Assembly: GCA_024226735.1 (NCBI GenBank)
Contig: JAAELL010000239.1
Location: forward strand, 1-47,745
Source of the DNA: a bacterium
GTDB taxonomy: Bacteria > Planctomycetota > UBA1135 > GCA-002686595
Reading direction: 5' to 3'
DNA: 47,745 nucleotides
Of this stretch, positions 8,499 through 16,713 are shown one piece after another. Made by a program: the position numbers and the translations under genes. Each line of letters starts with the position of its first letter. The stretch's first letter is position 1. Under the pieces are notes generated by a model, which made no database searches, was not told the DNA's origin, and worked only from the letters and a program-made list of their open reading frames with translations.

Positions 8499-8771
8499 TC
8501 AAGGTGGTGGGGCGATGGTCAGCGCGAAGTCGGCCGAGGACCCCAACACCGCCCCTGCCGGCTGTCCCAGAGTCACGACACAGGTCTCCCTGCGACCCCC
8601 TACGAGCGCACGGTAGCCTTGCATCCGCGACATCAGGAAGTAGCCGATCTGATTCACGGGCAAGGACGTGGCGTTCAAGGTCAGGCAGTCGTGTGCCGCG
8701 ACCGCGCTCCCCTCTGCCGTCAACGTCCCACTGCCCCACTTGATCGCGTGCCAAAGTCGTGCAGTAGGCAT
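8499..8771 (-). pseudogene. Remnant of a planctomycete-type surface-protein C-terminal module
   Basis: A 90-residue frame reads WGSGTLTAEGSAVAAHDCLT, LPVNQIGYFLMSRMQGY and GRRETCVVTLG. This is the pattern of the Cys-containing C-terminal module of large secreted planctomycete proteins (GSAVAAxxxLTL...FGYFLxSRxQG). Two relatives in this window (22321-23904 and 28834-29781) carry comparable modules on complete proteins with signal peptides. Here there is no signal peptide and no N-terminal body, and the ending seen in intact copies is absent, so it reads as a leftover. Expression as a tiny ORF cannot be excluded. Confidence 0.55.
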
Positions 8772-8816
8772 GATCCACTGGCTCCTGCTCCGGAAGTCGG
8801 GTCGCAGTCCAACGGC

Positions 8817-9983
8817 TCAGCCCGAGCCCAACGCCCGCCGCGCCAGCTCGTCGACGTCCTCTTCGTCGTGGTAGATCCCGAAGCCGAGCCGCAACTTGTC
8901 GCCGCGAACATCCGTGACGACGCCGGCCTCGCGCAGCGCCCGGTGCACGCGCTCCGCGTCGGCGCACTGGAAGGTGAGAAAGTTGGCGCGCGCAGCGAGC
9001 TCCGCGCCCGGCACGAGCGAGCTCCGGTTCAATCCCTCGATGCCCTCGCCATCGATGCGCTCGAGGAACCTCGCCTGGAGGCGACGCACGTGATCGTGGA
9101 TGGCTGAGACATCGATGCCTTGCTCCCGCCAGAGATCCATCGCCGCACGGAAGCGAAAGAACGCGGTTGGATCGAACGTCGATCCCCACATCCGGAACCC
9201 GTCCGAGCTGTACGGCACCGCATCGCCGGTGGTCGTCTCCAGGTCGCCGAAGCTGGCGAACCAGCCCGTGTCGACCGGGCGCTCGGCGTATCCGGGAGGG
9301 CAATGCAGGAAGCACGCACCCTCGCCGCTCATCGCGTACTTGTACCCCCCCGCCATGTAGAAGGCGCGCGACTCGACGCCCGAGAGATCGGTCGGGCGCG
9401 CCATGAAGCCGTGGTAACCGTCGATCACGACGTAGGTCGAATCGTCGCGCACGGCGGCCACGAGCTCGGCCAGATTCTCGAGCACGAGACCGGTGTTGAA
9501 GAACACCTGGCTGAAGTAGACGAGGTCCCAGCCCCCTCGGGCGATCGCCGCCTCGAGACGTTGCGCGAGCGAGGCGAAGGGCTCGAGGGGGACGCGCTCC
9601 ACCTCGACGCGGCCGGCCAGCTCCAGTCGCGCGAGCTGGCGGCGGAAGCTGTGGAACTCCCCGTCCGTCGTCAGGACACGCACCGGTCGGCGGTCGTCGA
9701 CGCAGGACAACACGCGCTTGGCCAGCTCGTGCGTGTTCGGCGCGAACGCGATGGCCTTCGGGTCCGAAAGCGACAGGGTCCGAGCGATGTGCTCCTGGCA
9801 GGCGGGGATCACCTCGCCGAAGACGACCGACCACTTCTCGTCCTTGCGCTCCGCCGCCAGATCCCAGGCCGCGAGGTGGGCCGCGCGCGTCACGTCGGGC
9901 CACAAGTGGTGCGAATGCGCGGTGAAGTACAGAAGGTCCGGAGCCGCCTCGAGCGAGATGGAGAAGTGCTGCTTCATCGTCAT
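8817..9983 (-). CDS. Kynureninase-like class V PLP enzyme
   Basis: This 388-residue cytoplasmic PLP enzyme has the family landmarks: HSHHLWPDV near the N terminus, IAFAPNTHELAKRVLS, VVIDGYHGF (Asp188, expected to contact the PLP ring nitrogen), GGYKYAMSGEGACF with Schiff-base Lys215, and RPVDTGWFASFGDLE. The combination is closest to kynureninase and kynureninase-like aminotransferases. No other tryptophan-degradation gene is nearby, so the substrate is open. The start (ATG 9983, or two codons later at 9977) lies 7 nt after the stop of the upstream HEXXH lipoprotein gene, so the two are probably co-transcribed. Confidence 0.75.
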   Translation of the reverse strand: MTMKQHFSISLEAAPDLLYFTAHSHHLWPDVTRAAHLAAWDLAAERKDEKWSVVFGEVIPACQEHIARTLSLSDPKAIAFAPNTHELAKRVLSCVDDRRPVRVLTTDGEFHSFRRQLARLELAGRVEVERVPLEPFASLAQRLEAAIARGGWDLVYFSQVFFNTGLVLENLAELVAAVRDDSTYVVIDGYHGFMARPTDLSGVESRAFYMAGGYKYAMSGEGACFLHCPPGYAERPVDTGWFASFGDLETTTGDAVPYSSDGFRMWGSTFDPTAFFRFRAAMDLWREQGIDVSAIHDHVRRLQARFLERIDGEGIEGLNRSSLVPGAELAARANFLTFQCADAERVHRALREAGVVTDVRGDKLRLGFGIYHDEEDVDELARRALGSG

Positions 9984-9990
9984 GGATCGT

Positions 9991-12507
9991 CTACTCGACC
10001 AGCCCGACCTCTTCCGCCTGCGCACGCGCCAGCACACGCACGCGTTCGGGAGCGAGTCGGTGGAGCTGGTGCACGAGCGTGCGGCCGGGGTCGAGCTCCG
10101 GCCACGCCTCCGGTTCGGACTCGAGGGCCCCGTCGAGGTCCTCGAGGAGGTCTTCGAGGAGCTCCGCGTACGCCGCCCCGTGCGGCGTGATCCCGGGCCC
10201 CTCCGCCTCCGCGGCCTCGAGCAAATCGACCAGGGGGATCCGCGGTTCCGCCGCGTCGCACAGCGCGACGAGCTGTGCTCGGTACTCGAGCCGACGTGCG
10301 AGGCGGCGCGCCGAGAAGCCCTCGCGGAACAGGAGCCCGAAGAGAGCGCCGACATTCTCGGAGAACGGATACCAGCGCGCGCGGTCGCAGAGGTGTCCCT
10401 GCTCGTGCATCGCGGTCGCGTCGAGCAGGTCATCGATCTCGATGACGCTCAGCGCAGCCGTGCCCTCTCCGGCGCGCGCTCGGTCATGCATGATCGCCAG
10501 GCGCACCCGGTCGGCCTCGCGCAGCGGCGTGTCGATCGCCGCGCGGTCGCCCTTGTGCTGGAACGACAGGCCCGTCTGCGCGAGCGCTGCACGCACGCGC
10601 TCGAGCGCATCATCGCCCTCGAAGTCAGCGGCGAGCGCACGCCAGCGCGCGAGCTCGATGCGCAACACCGAGATATCGATCCAGTAGCCCTCGTGCAGCG
10701 CGGCGCCGGCGATCGACGCGCCCGCCCGCGAGGCGCGGCCTTCGAGGTCCGCGCCCTCGCACAAGGCGACCGTCCCTCGCCACGGAGCACCGAGGTGCTC
10801 GCCGGCGTGCTGTTCGACCAGGAGCACGCGCAGCAACGTGCCGTCGGGCGGCCCGCCGCCGAGGAACCAGCCGAACAGACCGAAGCGGCCGACCGACCGC
10901 AGCACGGCGGAGAGACCAGGGACGGGGTCGCCGTCGCGGCCGCGGCCGAGACGTTCGTCCTGGGCGGAGAAGTGCGGCCCAGGGTGCAGGATCCCGCCGA
11001 TCAGGCCGTAGCCGACCTCCGGCGTCGCGGCCAGCTCGGCGGCCACCGCCTCCTCGTGCATCTCGCCGCCCAGGTGGGCGCGCACGCGGGCGAGAACGGG
11101 GGCGAAAGCTTCGAGCAGCTCCTCGAGGCTCTCGACGCGTCGACCGGTGTGGCCGGGGTCCCCAGGCGCCGCGTCGAGCTCCGGTTCGAAGCGCGCCGAA
11201 CGCTGCTCGAGCGCGAGCGCGAGCGCGACGAGATTGCGCACGAGGTTCGAGCCGGCGAGCGCGCGACGCTCGAGATCGATCGCTGCGTCGAGGTCGCCGT
11301 CCGGGACCGAGGACGCGAACGCGCGCGCCTCCTGAAACCACCCGGCGCCGATCAGTGCGTCGCCAATCGCGCGTCGGTCCCCGGCGCGCGCCGCCGTCAC
11401 GAGCGCGGCGAGCCGTGGATCGCGCGGCAGCCCCTCGGCCGTCAGCACGCGGCGCGGCAGTCCCGCGCGCCAGTCCTCGATCACACGCGCAGGATCGTCG
11501 AGCGCAAGGCGTCGCGCCCGTGCCTCCACCGTGTTCGCGCGTTCGAGAGCACCGCTCGTCTCGAGCGCCATGCGCGAGCGGTCGCGCGCGAGCCACTCGC
11601 CGAACAGGCGTCGCCGCACCGGATCGTCGGTGCTCATCAGCGCGAGCCGCAGGTCCTCGCGGCTCAAGCCGGTCGTGACCGGTAGGGAGACGGCCGCGAT
11701 CACGAGGTCGCGCAACTCGCCGTTCGTCAGGTCGTCGCGCGCGAACAGCTCGAGCGCCCGCCGCGCGCCGCGCTGGACCAGCACCTCGTCCTCCGCGCCC
11801 ATCTCGATCACCGCCAGCTCGGTGCCCAGCCAAGCCGCGTGCGGAGCCGCGTCGGGCTGGCGCAGGCGCTCCTCGAGCGCCTCGGCGGCGCGCTTGGGCT
11901 GCTGGGCACGCAGGTGGTAGCGCGCGAGCACCGAGGAAAAGTTGGAGCGCTCGAACGGATCGCGCGCGAGCTGCAGCGCGCGCTTGCCGTGGTTCAACGC
12001 GCGGTTGACGCTTCCGCTCGTGAACGCGCGCCACCCGACACCGTGCCGGGCCCAGGCGTGGTCCGGATCGAGCGCCGCGGCGCGGTGGAAGCGACGACCA
12101 CCGGCCTCGCCCTCGAGCCGGCCGATCAGGTACTCGAGATCGGGGCTCTCCGGCGCCGCCGTCAGCCGGGCGCGGTAGCTCTCGACCGCCTCCGGAAGCC
12201 GTAGGTCCTCGCGCGCGAAGTCATCGAGGAAGCGCCTCGGCGCCACCCAGCCCGGTGCGAAACGAGCGGCCTCCTGCGCGGCCGCAAGCGCTCGCTCGCG
12301 CGCGCCCGGGACGCCGTCGCCCGTCCGCGTCGCCCGCAGCTCGTGCCAAGCCCGCTCGAAAGCCGCGGAAGCCTCGGCAGCGACCGGCACGACCGCTGGC
12401 CCTCGACTCGCGCAGCCGAGGGCGCAAGCCGCGAGCAGCCCGAGGGCCGCACGCGCGAGGGCGTGGAGGGTAAAACGCCGGGGCGGAGAGCCAGCGAGGG
12501 TGGACAT
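9991..12507 (-). CDS. Large lipoprotein with TPR-like region and C-terminal HEXXH motif
   Basis: The 838-residue protein starts with an Arg-containing signal and a lipobox (LAAC with Cys28, or ALGC with Cys32). Residues about 45-330 are helical and TPR-like (ARHGVGWRAFTSGSVNRAL, KRAAEALEERLRQ). Near the C terminus it has ATAMHEQGHLCDRARW with His701-Glu702 and His705, a zincin-type HEXXH, preceded by a conserved-looking block with YWIDISVLRIEL. A third zinc ligand was not identified, so peptidase activity is tentative. ATG 12507 is chosen because it precedes the signal; earlier codons add a non-signal extension. It is probably co-transcribed with the kynureninase-like gene and diverges from the gene at 12615. 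Confidence 0.65.
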   Translation of the reverse strand: MSTLAGSPPRRFTLHALARAALGLLAACALGCASRGPAVVPVAAEASAAFERAWHELRATRTGDGVPGARERALAAAQEAARFAPGWVAPRRFLDDFAREDLRLPEAVESYRARLTAAPESPDLEYLIGRLEGEAGGRRFHRAAALDPDHAWARHGVGWRAFTSGSVNRALNHGKRALQLARDPFERSNFSSVLARYHLRAQQPKRAAEALEERLRQPDAAPHAAWLGTELAVIEMGAEDEVLVQRGARRALELFARDDLTNGELRDLVIAAVSLPVTTGLSREDLRLALMSTDDPVRRRLFGEWLARDRSRMALETSGALERANTVEARARRLALDDPARVIEDWRAGLPRRVLTAEGLPRDPRLAALVTAARAGDRRAIGDALIGAGWFQEARAFASSVPDGDLDAAIDLERRALAGSNLVRNLVALALALEQRSARFEPELDAAPGDPGHTGRRVESLEELLEAFAPVLARVRAHLGGEMHEEAVAAELAATPEVGYGLIGGILHPGPHFSAQDERLGRGRDGDPVPGLSAVLRSVGRFGLFGWFLGGGPPDGTLLRVLLVEQHAGEHLGAPWRGTVALCEGADLEGRASRAGASIAGAALHEGYWIDISVLRIELARWRALAADFEGDDALERVRAALAQTGLSFQHKGDRAAIDTPLREADRVRLAIMHDRARAGEGTAALSVIEIDDLLDATAMHEQGHLCDRARWYPFSENVGALFGLLFREGFSARRLARRLEYRAQLVALCDAAEPRIPLVDLLEAAEAEGPGITPHGAAYAELLEDLLEDLDGALESEPEAWPELDPGRTLVHQLHRLAPERVRVLARAQAEEVGLVE

Positions 12508-12614
12508 GGCCCCCTTTGTAGTTCCCGAACGCAAGCTAGACCACCGCCACCCTTGCTGCGTCACGTGCACCGGCCATACTCGTACCGTTCCTTACGTCTC
12601 ACCCCCACACTCCC

Positions 12615-13733
12615 ATGTCCTCGAAGGGCCCCCTCCACCTCGTCCCCCTCCTCGTCCTCGCAGGCTGCATCCTGTGCGCGCCCGCGATCGCGCAGCGCAA
12701 GGGCAAGGGCAAAGAGGTCCGTCTCGACCGCGTCGCCTACTTCGACGGGCGCCTCGCCGAGGCCCAGAAGCAGGCGCGCGAACGCAACGTGCCGATCGTC
12801 ATCCTGGCGGTACTCGAGGGCGAGGAGGCCAGCGACCGCTTCCGCGACCAGCTGCGCGACAACCGCACCCTGGCCCAGGGGGCGCGGGGCGCGATCGTCG
12901 TGCTCGTCAACAACGGCACTCACGAGACCAAGAAGCTCAAGGTCAAGGGCGCGGACGGCAAGTCGAAGACCGTCGAGGTCTGCGAGCAGTACCACACGCC
13001 GAGCTGCGAGGTTCACCAGCGCAACTGGGACGGCGTCTACCAGGAATACGTCGCTACCAAGAGCGAGGACGGTCGCTGGGACCTGCCGTCGGCATACATC
13101 CTCTCACCGAAGAACGAGATCGCCAAGGTCCTCTACGACGCGCAGCCGCCGAGCGACAGCGAGATCCTCGCGGCGTTGCGCGACGCCCAGCGTGCCGCGG
13201 GGCCGGGGATCACGCTCGAGGAGCTGCGGCTGGTGCAGAAGCTCACGGCGGACGGGCAGCTGATGATGCGCGCCAAGGGCTGGGCGGATGCCTACCGGCA
13301 CTACAGCGGAGTGCTCGGGATCGTCGCGACCGGCAAGTACGGCGAGGAGGCCGAGCGCGAGTCGAAGGCGGCGCTCGAGTGGATGCGCAAGGACCTCGAC
13401 GCGGCGGCGGCACTCCTCACGCCCGAGTCGGTGCGCGAGGGCTACACGAAGCTGCACGAGATGACGCGCGCGTACGCCGGCTCACCGCTCGAGAAGCCGG
13501 TCGCCGACGCGCTGAAGTCCGCCGCGCGCAATCCGGAGCTCAAGGAGGCCGTCGCTGCGCTCAAGGTCGAGTTCGCCGCGGAGGACCTGTGGGAAGACGC
13601 CCAGGAGCTGCTGCGCAAGGGGGACGACAAGGGCGCGAAGAAGCTGCTGCGCAAGATCCTCGGCAAACGCTACGCCGCGACCCCGGCCGCCGAGCGCGTG
13701 CGCACGCAGCACCCCGAGCTCGTCAAGAAGTAG
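12615..13733 (+). CDS. Exported thioredoxin-fold-like protein without CXXC
   Basis: The 372-residue protein has a signal peptide (about 1-26, ending APAIAQ; LAGC inside it could alternatively be a lipobox). Residues about 40-175 resemble a thioredoxin fold (AEAQKQARERNVPIVILAVL, GAIVVLVNN, LPSAYILSPKNEIAKVLYD), but the redox CXXC at the helix start is absent. The scattered Cys in VEVCEQYHTPSCEVH are not in that position. The rest is helical with charged repeats (WEDAQELLRKGDDKGAKKLL) suggesting TPR-like repeats. The ATG at 12615 has no Shine-Dalgarno. Function is unknown; it may be a scaffold or chaperone-like exported protein rather than an oxidoreductase. Confidence 0.6.
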   Translation: MSSKGPLHLVPLLVLAGCILCAPAIAQRKGKGKEVRLDRVAYFDGRLAEAQKQARERNVPIVILAVLEGEEASDRFRDQLRDNRTLAQGARGAIVVLVNNGTHETKKLKVKGADGKSKTVEVCEQYHTPSCEVHQRNWDGVYQEYVATKSEDGRWDLPSAYILSPKNEIAKVLYDAQPPSDSEILAALRDAQRAAGPGITLEELRLVQKLTADGQLMMRAKGWADAYRHYSGVLGIVATGKYGEEAERESKAALEWMRKDLDAAAALLTPESVREGYTKLHEMTRAYAGSPLEKPVADALKSAARNPELKEAVAALKVEFAAEDLWEDAQELLRKGDDKGAKKLLRKILGKRYAATPAAERVRTQHPELVKK

Positions 13734-13748
13734 CGCCGAGCCCGCCGC

Positions 13749-14900
13749 TCACGCTTCGATGAACGCCTCGAGGACCGCGTCGTCACCGCGCTCCGTATCC
13801 TCGCGCTCGATCAGCTTGGCCGCCGCGAGTGCCGTCGCGAGCGAATCGCCGCGCCCGCCACGCACGTTGCCCGTAACGACGCGCAGTTGGTCGACGAAGC
13901 CGGCCTCGAAGTAGCTGCCGAGCAGCGTCGGTCCACACTCGAGCAGCACGCGCTGGAAGCCCTGCTCCCAGAGCCAGGTCTGCACGTTGCGCAAGACGAG
14001 GTTCTCGCGGTCGTCGCCGCGCATCTCGTGCACGTGTGCTCCGGCCTCCTCGAGCGCGCGCAGGCGCACGCGGTCCACGCCACGCTGGCAGAGCACATGC
14101 ACGGGGCCGCCGCGCTCGTCGGGTCCGTCGGGCGCCAGGAGTCGCGCATCGGGGCGCGTTCTCAGGACGCTGTCGAGAACGACCCGCGCGGGCGGCGTGT
14201 TCGTGTGTCCGGGCGGGCGCACCGTGAGACGCGGATCGTCCGCGACCACCGTCCCGACCCCGGTGACGACCGCCTCGACGCGGCTGCGCAGGACCTGTAC
14301 GTCGGCGAGCGCCTCCGGCCCCGAGATCCAGCGTCCGTCGCCGACGTCTTGGGGGGGGAGCAGCTGACCGCTGAGCGTCTGGGCCCATTTGGCGATCGTC
14401 CACGGCCGCGGGCGGCGCCGGCGCTCGAACTCGTTCCAGCGCAGGAAGTGCGGCGAGACGTCCTCGAGCCGGCTCTCGCCCTCGACGAACCGCACCTCGA
14501 TCCCAGCCTGACGCAGGCGCTCGAGACCCACGCCCTGGTGGGCGGGATCCGGATCGAGGGCACCGACGATCACGGTCTTGATCCCGGTCTCGAGGATCGC
14601 GTCGACGCAGGCGCCGGTCTTGCCGGCCGTGCTGCACGGCTCGAGGGTCACGACGAGCGTGTCCCAGTCGGCGCGCGCCACCCCCGTCACAGCGGCCGCC
14701 GCGAAGGCGTTGACCTCGGCGTGGGGTCCGCCCCACCACTCGTGGAAGCCCTTCGACAAGATGCGGGTCCCGGACAGCACGGCGGCCCCGACACAGGGGT
14801 TGGGTGCGGCGCTGAAGCGCCACGCGCGGGCCGAGTGCCCGAGCTCCTCGAGGAGCAATCTGAGGGCGGCGGCATCCGCCGAAAGGGCGACGCCGTTCAT
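13749..14900 (-). CDS. ribD: Riboflavin biosynthesis bifunctional deaminase/reductase RibD
   Basis: It carries out the second and third steps of riboflavin synthesis: deamination of the GTP-cyclohydrolase product and NADPH reduction of its ribosyl chain. The N-terminal deaminase has the zinc site HAE (60-62, Glu62 catalytic) and PCSTAGKTGAC (Cys89, Cys98). The C-terminal reductase (from about 163, RPWTIAKWAQTLSGQLL) has VVADDPRLTVRPP and LLECGPTLLGSYFEAG. The 383-residue length is normal for the fused enzyme. It is convergent with the preceding thioredoxin-like gene (15-nt gap) and diverges from malate dehydrogenase. No other rib gene is in the window and no FMN riboswitch was recognised upstream. 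Confidence 0.95.
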   Translation of the reverse strand: MNGVALSADAAALRLLLEELGHSARAWRFSAAPNPCVGAAVLSGTRILSKGFHEWWGGPHAEVNAFAAAAVTGVARADWDTLVVTLEPCSTAGKTGACVDAILETGIKTVIVGALDPDPAHQGVGLERLRQAGIEVRFVEGESRLEDVSPHFLRWNEFERRRRPRPWTIAKWAQTLSGQLLPPQDVGDGRWISGPEALADVQVLRSRVEAVVTGVGTVVADDPRLTVRPPGHTNTPPARVVLDSVLRTRPDARLLAPDGPDERGGPVHVLCQRGVDRVRLRALEEAGAHVHEMRGDDRENLVLRNVQTWLWEQGFQRVLLECGPTLLGSYFEAGFVDQLRVVTGNVRGGRGDSLATALAAAKLIEREDTERGDDAVLEAFIEA

Positions 14901-15096
14901 TTTTTGAGAGTCATGGGGTGCTGGGTTTGAGCAGCGGCGCGGGTGCCGCCGCGGTGCATGCTATCCATATTGAGGCGCACTCCGAGCACCCGCCGCCGCA
15001 GATTTGAGCTCAGGGTCTTTCCTCGGGCACGTCCATCTGCAAACTGTTGTCCCGATTTTACGATCGCCGCCACCCCAAGACCCTCCCCCCCCCAGC

Positions 15097-16092
15097 ATGA
15101 CCAAGGCACCGATTCGCGTCGCCGTCACCGGCGGCGCCGGCCAGATCGGCTACTCCCTCCTTCCCCGCATCGCAAGCGGCCAGATGTTCGGCCCCGACCA
15201 GCCGGTCATCCTGCAGATGATCGAGATCCCGGTCGAGAAGGCGATGACGGCCCTCACGGGGGTCGCGATGGAGCTCGAGGACTGCGCCTTCCCCCTGCTC
15301 CAGGACATGGTCCTGACGAGCGACCCCGAGGTCGGCTTCAAGGACGCCAACTGGGCGCTGCTCGTCGGCTCGAAGCCGCGCGGTCCGGGGATGGAGCGCG
15401 GCGACCTGATCCGCGAGAACGGTCCGATCTTCACCGGGCAGGGCCGCGCGATCAACGACCACGCCGCGAGCGACGTGCGCGTCGCCGTCGTCGGCAACCC
15501 GTGCAACACGAACTGCCTGATCGCGATGCACTCGGCGAAGGACGTTCCGGACGAGCGCTTCAGCGCCATGACGCGCCTCGACCAGAACCGCGCCCAGGCC
15601 CAGCTCGCATCGAAGGCGGGTGTGCAGACGACGGCCGTCAAGAACGCGCTGATCTGGGGCAACCACTCCGCGACGCAGGTGCCCGACTTCTACCACACGA
15701 CGATCGACGGCAAGAGCGCAGCCGACGTGATCGGCGACGAGGGCTGGCTGAAGGGCGATTTCTTCACCACGGTCCAAAAGCGTGGCGCGGCGATCATCGC
15801 TGCGCGCGGTCTCTCCAGCGCGGCGAGTGCCGCCAACGCATTGATCGATCACGTGCGCGACCTGCGCGAGGCGACGCCGGCGGGCGAGTGGCGCTCAGTC
15901 TGCGTGCGCTCCGACGGCAGCTACGACGTGCCCGAGGGCCTGATCAGCTCCTTCCCCGTCCGCGCCGACGGCAACGGCGGCTGGGAGATCGCGAGCGGGA
16001 TCGAGCTGAACGACTTCCTGACCGAGAAGGTCGCGGCTTCGGCCGCGGAACTGGCGCAGGAACGCGAGCTCGTGGCAGATTTGCTGTCGTGA
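15097..16092 (+). CDS. mdh: Malate dehydrogenase (NAD-dependent, non-LDH-like type)
   Basis: It interconverts malate and oxaloacetate in the TCA cycle. The 331-residue protein has the Rossmann loop [11 protein letters not shown] (GGAGQIG, 12-18), the mobile-loop arginines [23 protein letters not shown], the proton-relay LDQNRA (Asp162, Arg165) and the catalytic histidine IWGNHSATQ (His190). These are typical of the cytosolic/Thermus-like MDH subfamily. ATG 15097 gives the exact family N terminus ([13 protein letters not shown]); longer in-frame upstream codons lack homology. The 196 nt upstream, shared with ribD, show no strong Shine-Dalgarno. The stop overlaps the next gene's GTG by 4 nt. 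Confidence 0.96.
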   Translation: MTKAPIRVAVTGGAGQIGYSLLPRIASGQMFGPDQPVILQMIEIPVEKAMTALTGVAMELEDCAFPLLQDMVLTSDPEVGFKDANWALLVGSKPRGPGMERGDLIRENGPIFTGQGRAINDHAASDVRVAVVGNPCNTNCLIAMHSAKDVPDERFSAMTRLDQNRAQAQLASKAGVQTTAVKNALIWGNHSATQVPDFYHTTIDGKSAADVIGDEGWLKGDFFTTVQKRGAAIIAARGLSSAASAANALIDHVRDLREATPAGEWRSVCVRSDGSYDVPEGLISSFPVRADGNGGWEIASGIELNDFLTEKVAASAAELAQERELVADLLS

Positions 16093-16712
16093 GCGAGCAC
16101 CAGGGATCCGACGAGTCGCCCGCCGCCACGGCATTGATCGTGGGCGGCGTGGTGCTGGTCGTGATCCTCCTGGCGGGCGGCTTCATGGCCTACGTGTTCA
16201 TGGCACGCGCGCAGGTCGCCGAGCGTCACATGGCGCAGGCGCACCTGAGCGCGGTGCAGGCGCAACTGCGCGCCCCAGCCGCCGCGCGCGCCGCCGTCGA
16301 CGCCCAGTTCGCGCGGGTCGACGCCGCGACGGGGAGCGGCGAGCTCTCGGCGCAGGAGGCCGGCGTGTTCCTGCGCTCGATCACCTCGAGCGCCAAGTTC
16401 AGCGCCGGCTACCTGTTCGCGGTCGCGGACGGCCTGGACGGGATCGAGGGCCTCGGCGACGAGGAGCGCGCGGCCGGGCGCGACACGATCGCGCGCTTCG
16501 CCGCCGGTGTGCTCGAGGGGACCCTGCCCACCGAGACCGCGCACGAAGTCGCGCGCGCCGCCCCGGAGCCCGGCGCGCCCGCGGAGGCGACGCGAACCTG
16601 GCTCGCGAACGTCGAGGCGCGTTGCTCCGCCCTCGGCTTGCAGACGCCCGCCGCGCCGCTCGACCTCGTACGCGAGGTCGAGCAGATGGTCGACGCGCGG
16701 CTCGGGAAGTAA
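16089..16712 (+). CDS. Small single-pass membrane protein, unknown function
   Basis: The 207-residue protein starts at GTG 16089, overlapping the malate dehydrogenase stop (GTGA). After a short charged N terminus, one hydrophobic segment (about 14-37, [20 protein letters not shown]) anchors it. The rest is Ala-rich, helical and soluble, and contains [19 protein letters not shown]. No known domain was recognised. Coupling to mdh suggests co-expression but not shared function. Confidence 0.65.
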   Translation: MSEHQGSDESPAATALIVGGVVLVVILLAGGFMAYVFMARAQVAERHMAQAHLSAVQAQLRAPAAARAAVDAQFARVDAATGSGELSAQEAGVFLRSITSSAKFSAGYLFAVADGLDGIEGLGDEERAAGRDTIARFAAGVLEGTLPTETAHEVARAAPEPGAPAEATRTWLANVEARCSALGLQTPAAPLDLVREVEQMVDARLGK

Positions 16713-16713
16713 C

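Noticed and set aside
12615..13733. Thiol-disulfide oxidoreductase
   Set aside because: No CXXC at the expected helix start.
14901..15096. FMN riboswitch upstream of ribD
   Set aside because: No recognisable RFN-element conserved blocks in the 196-nt divergent region.
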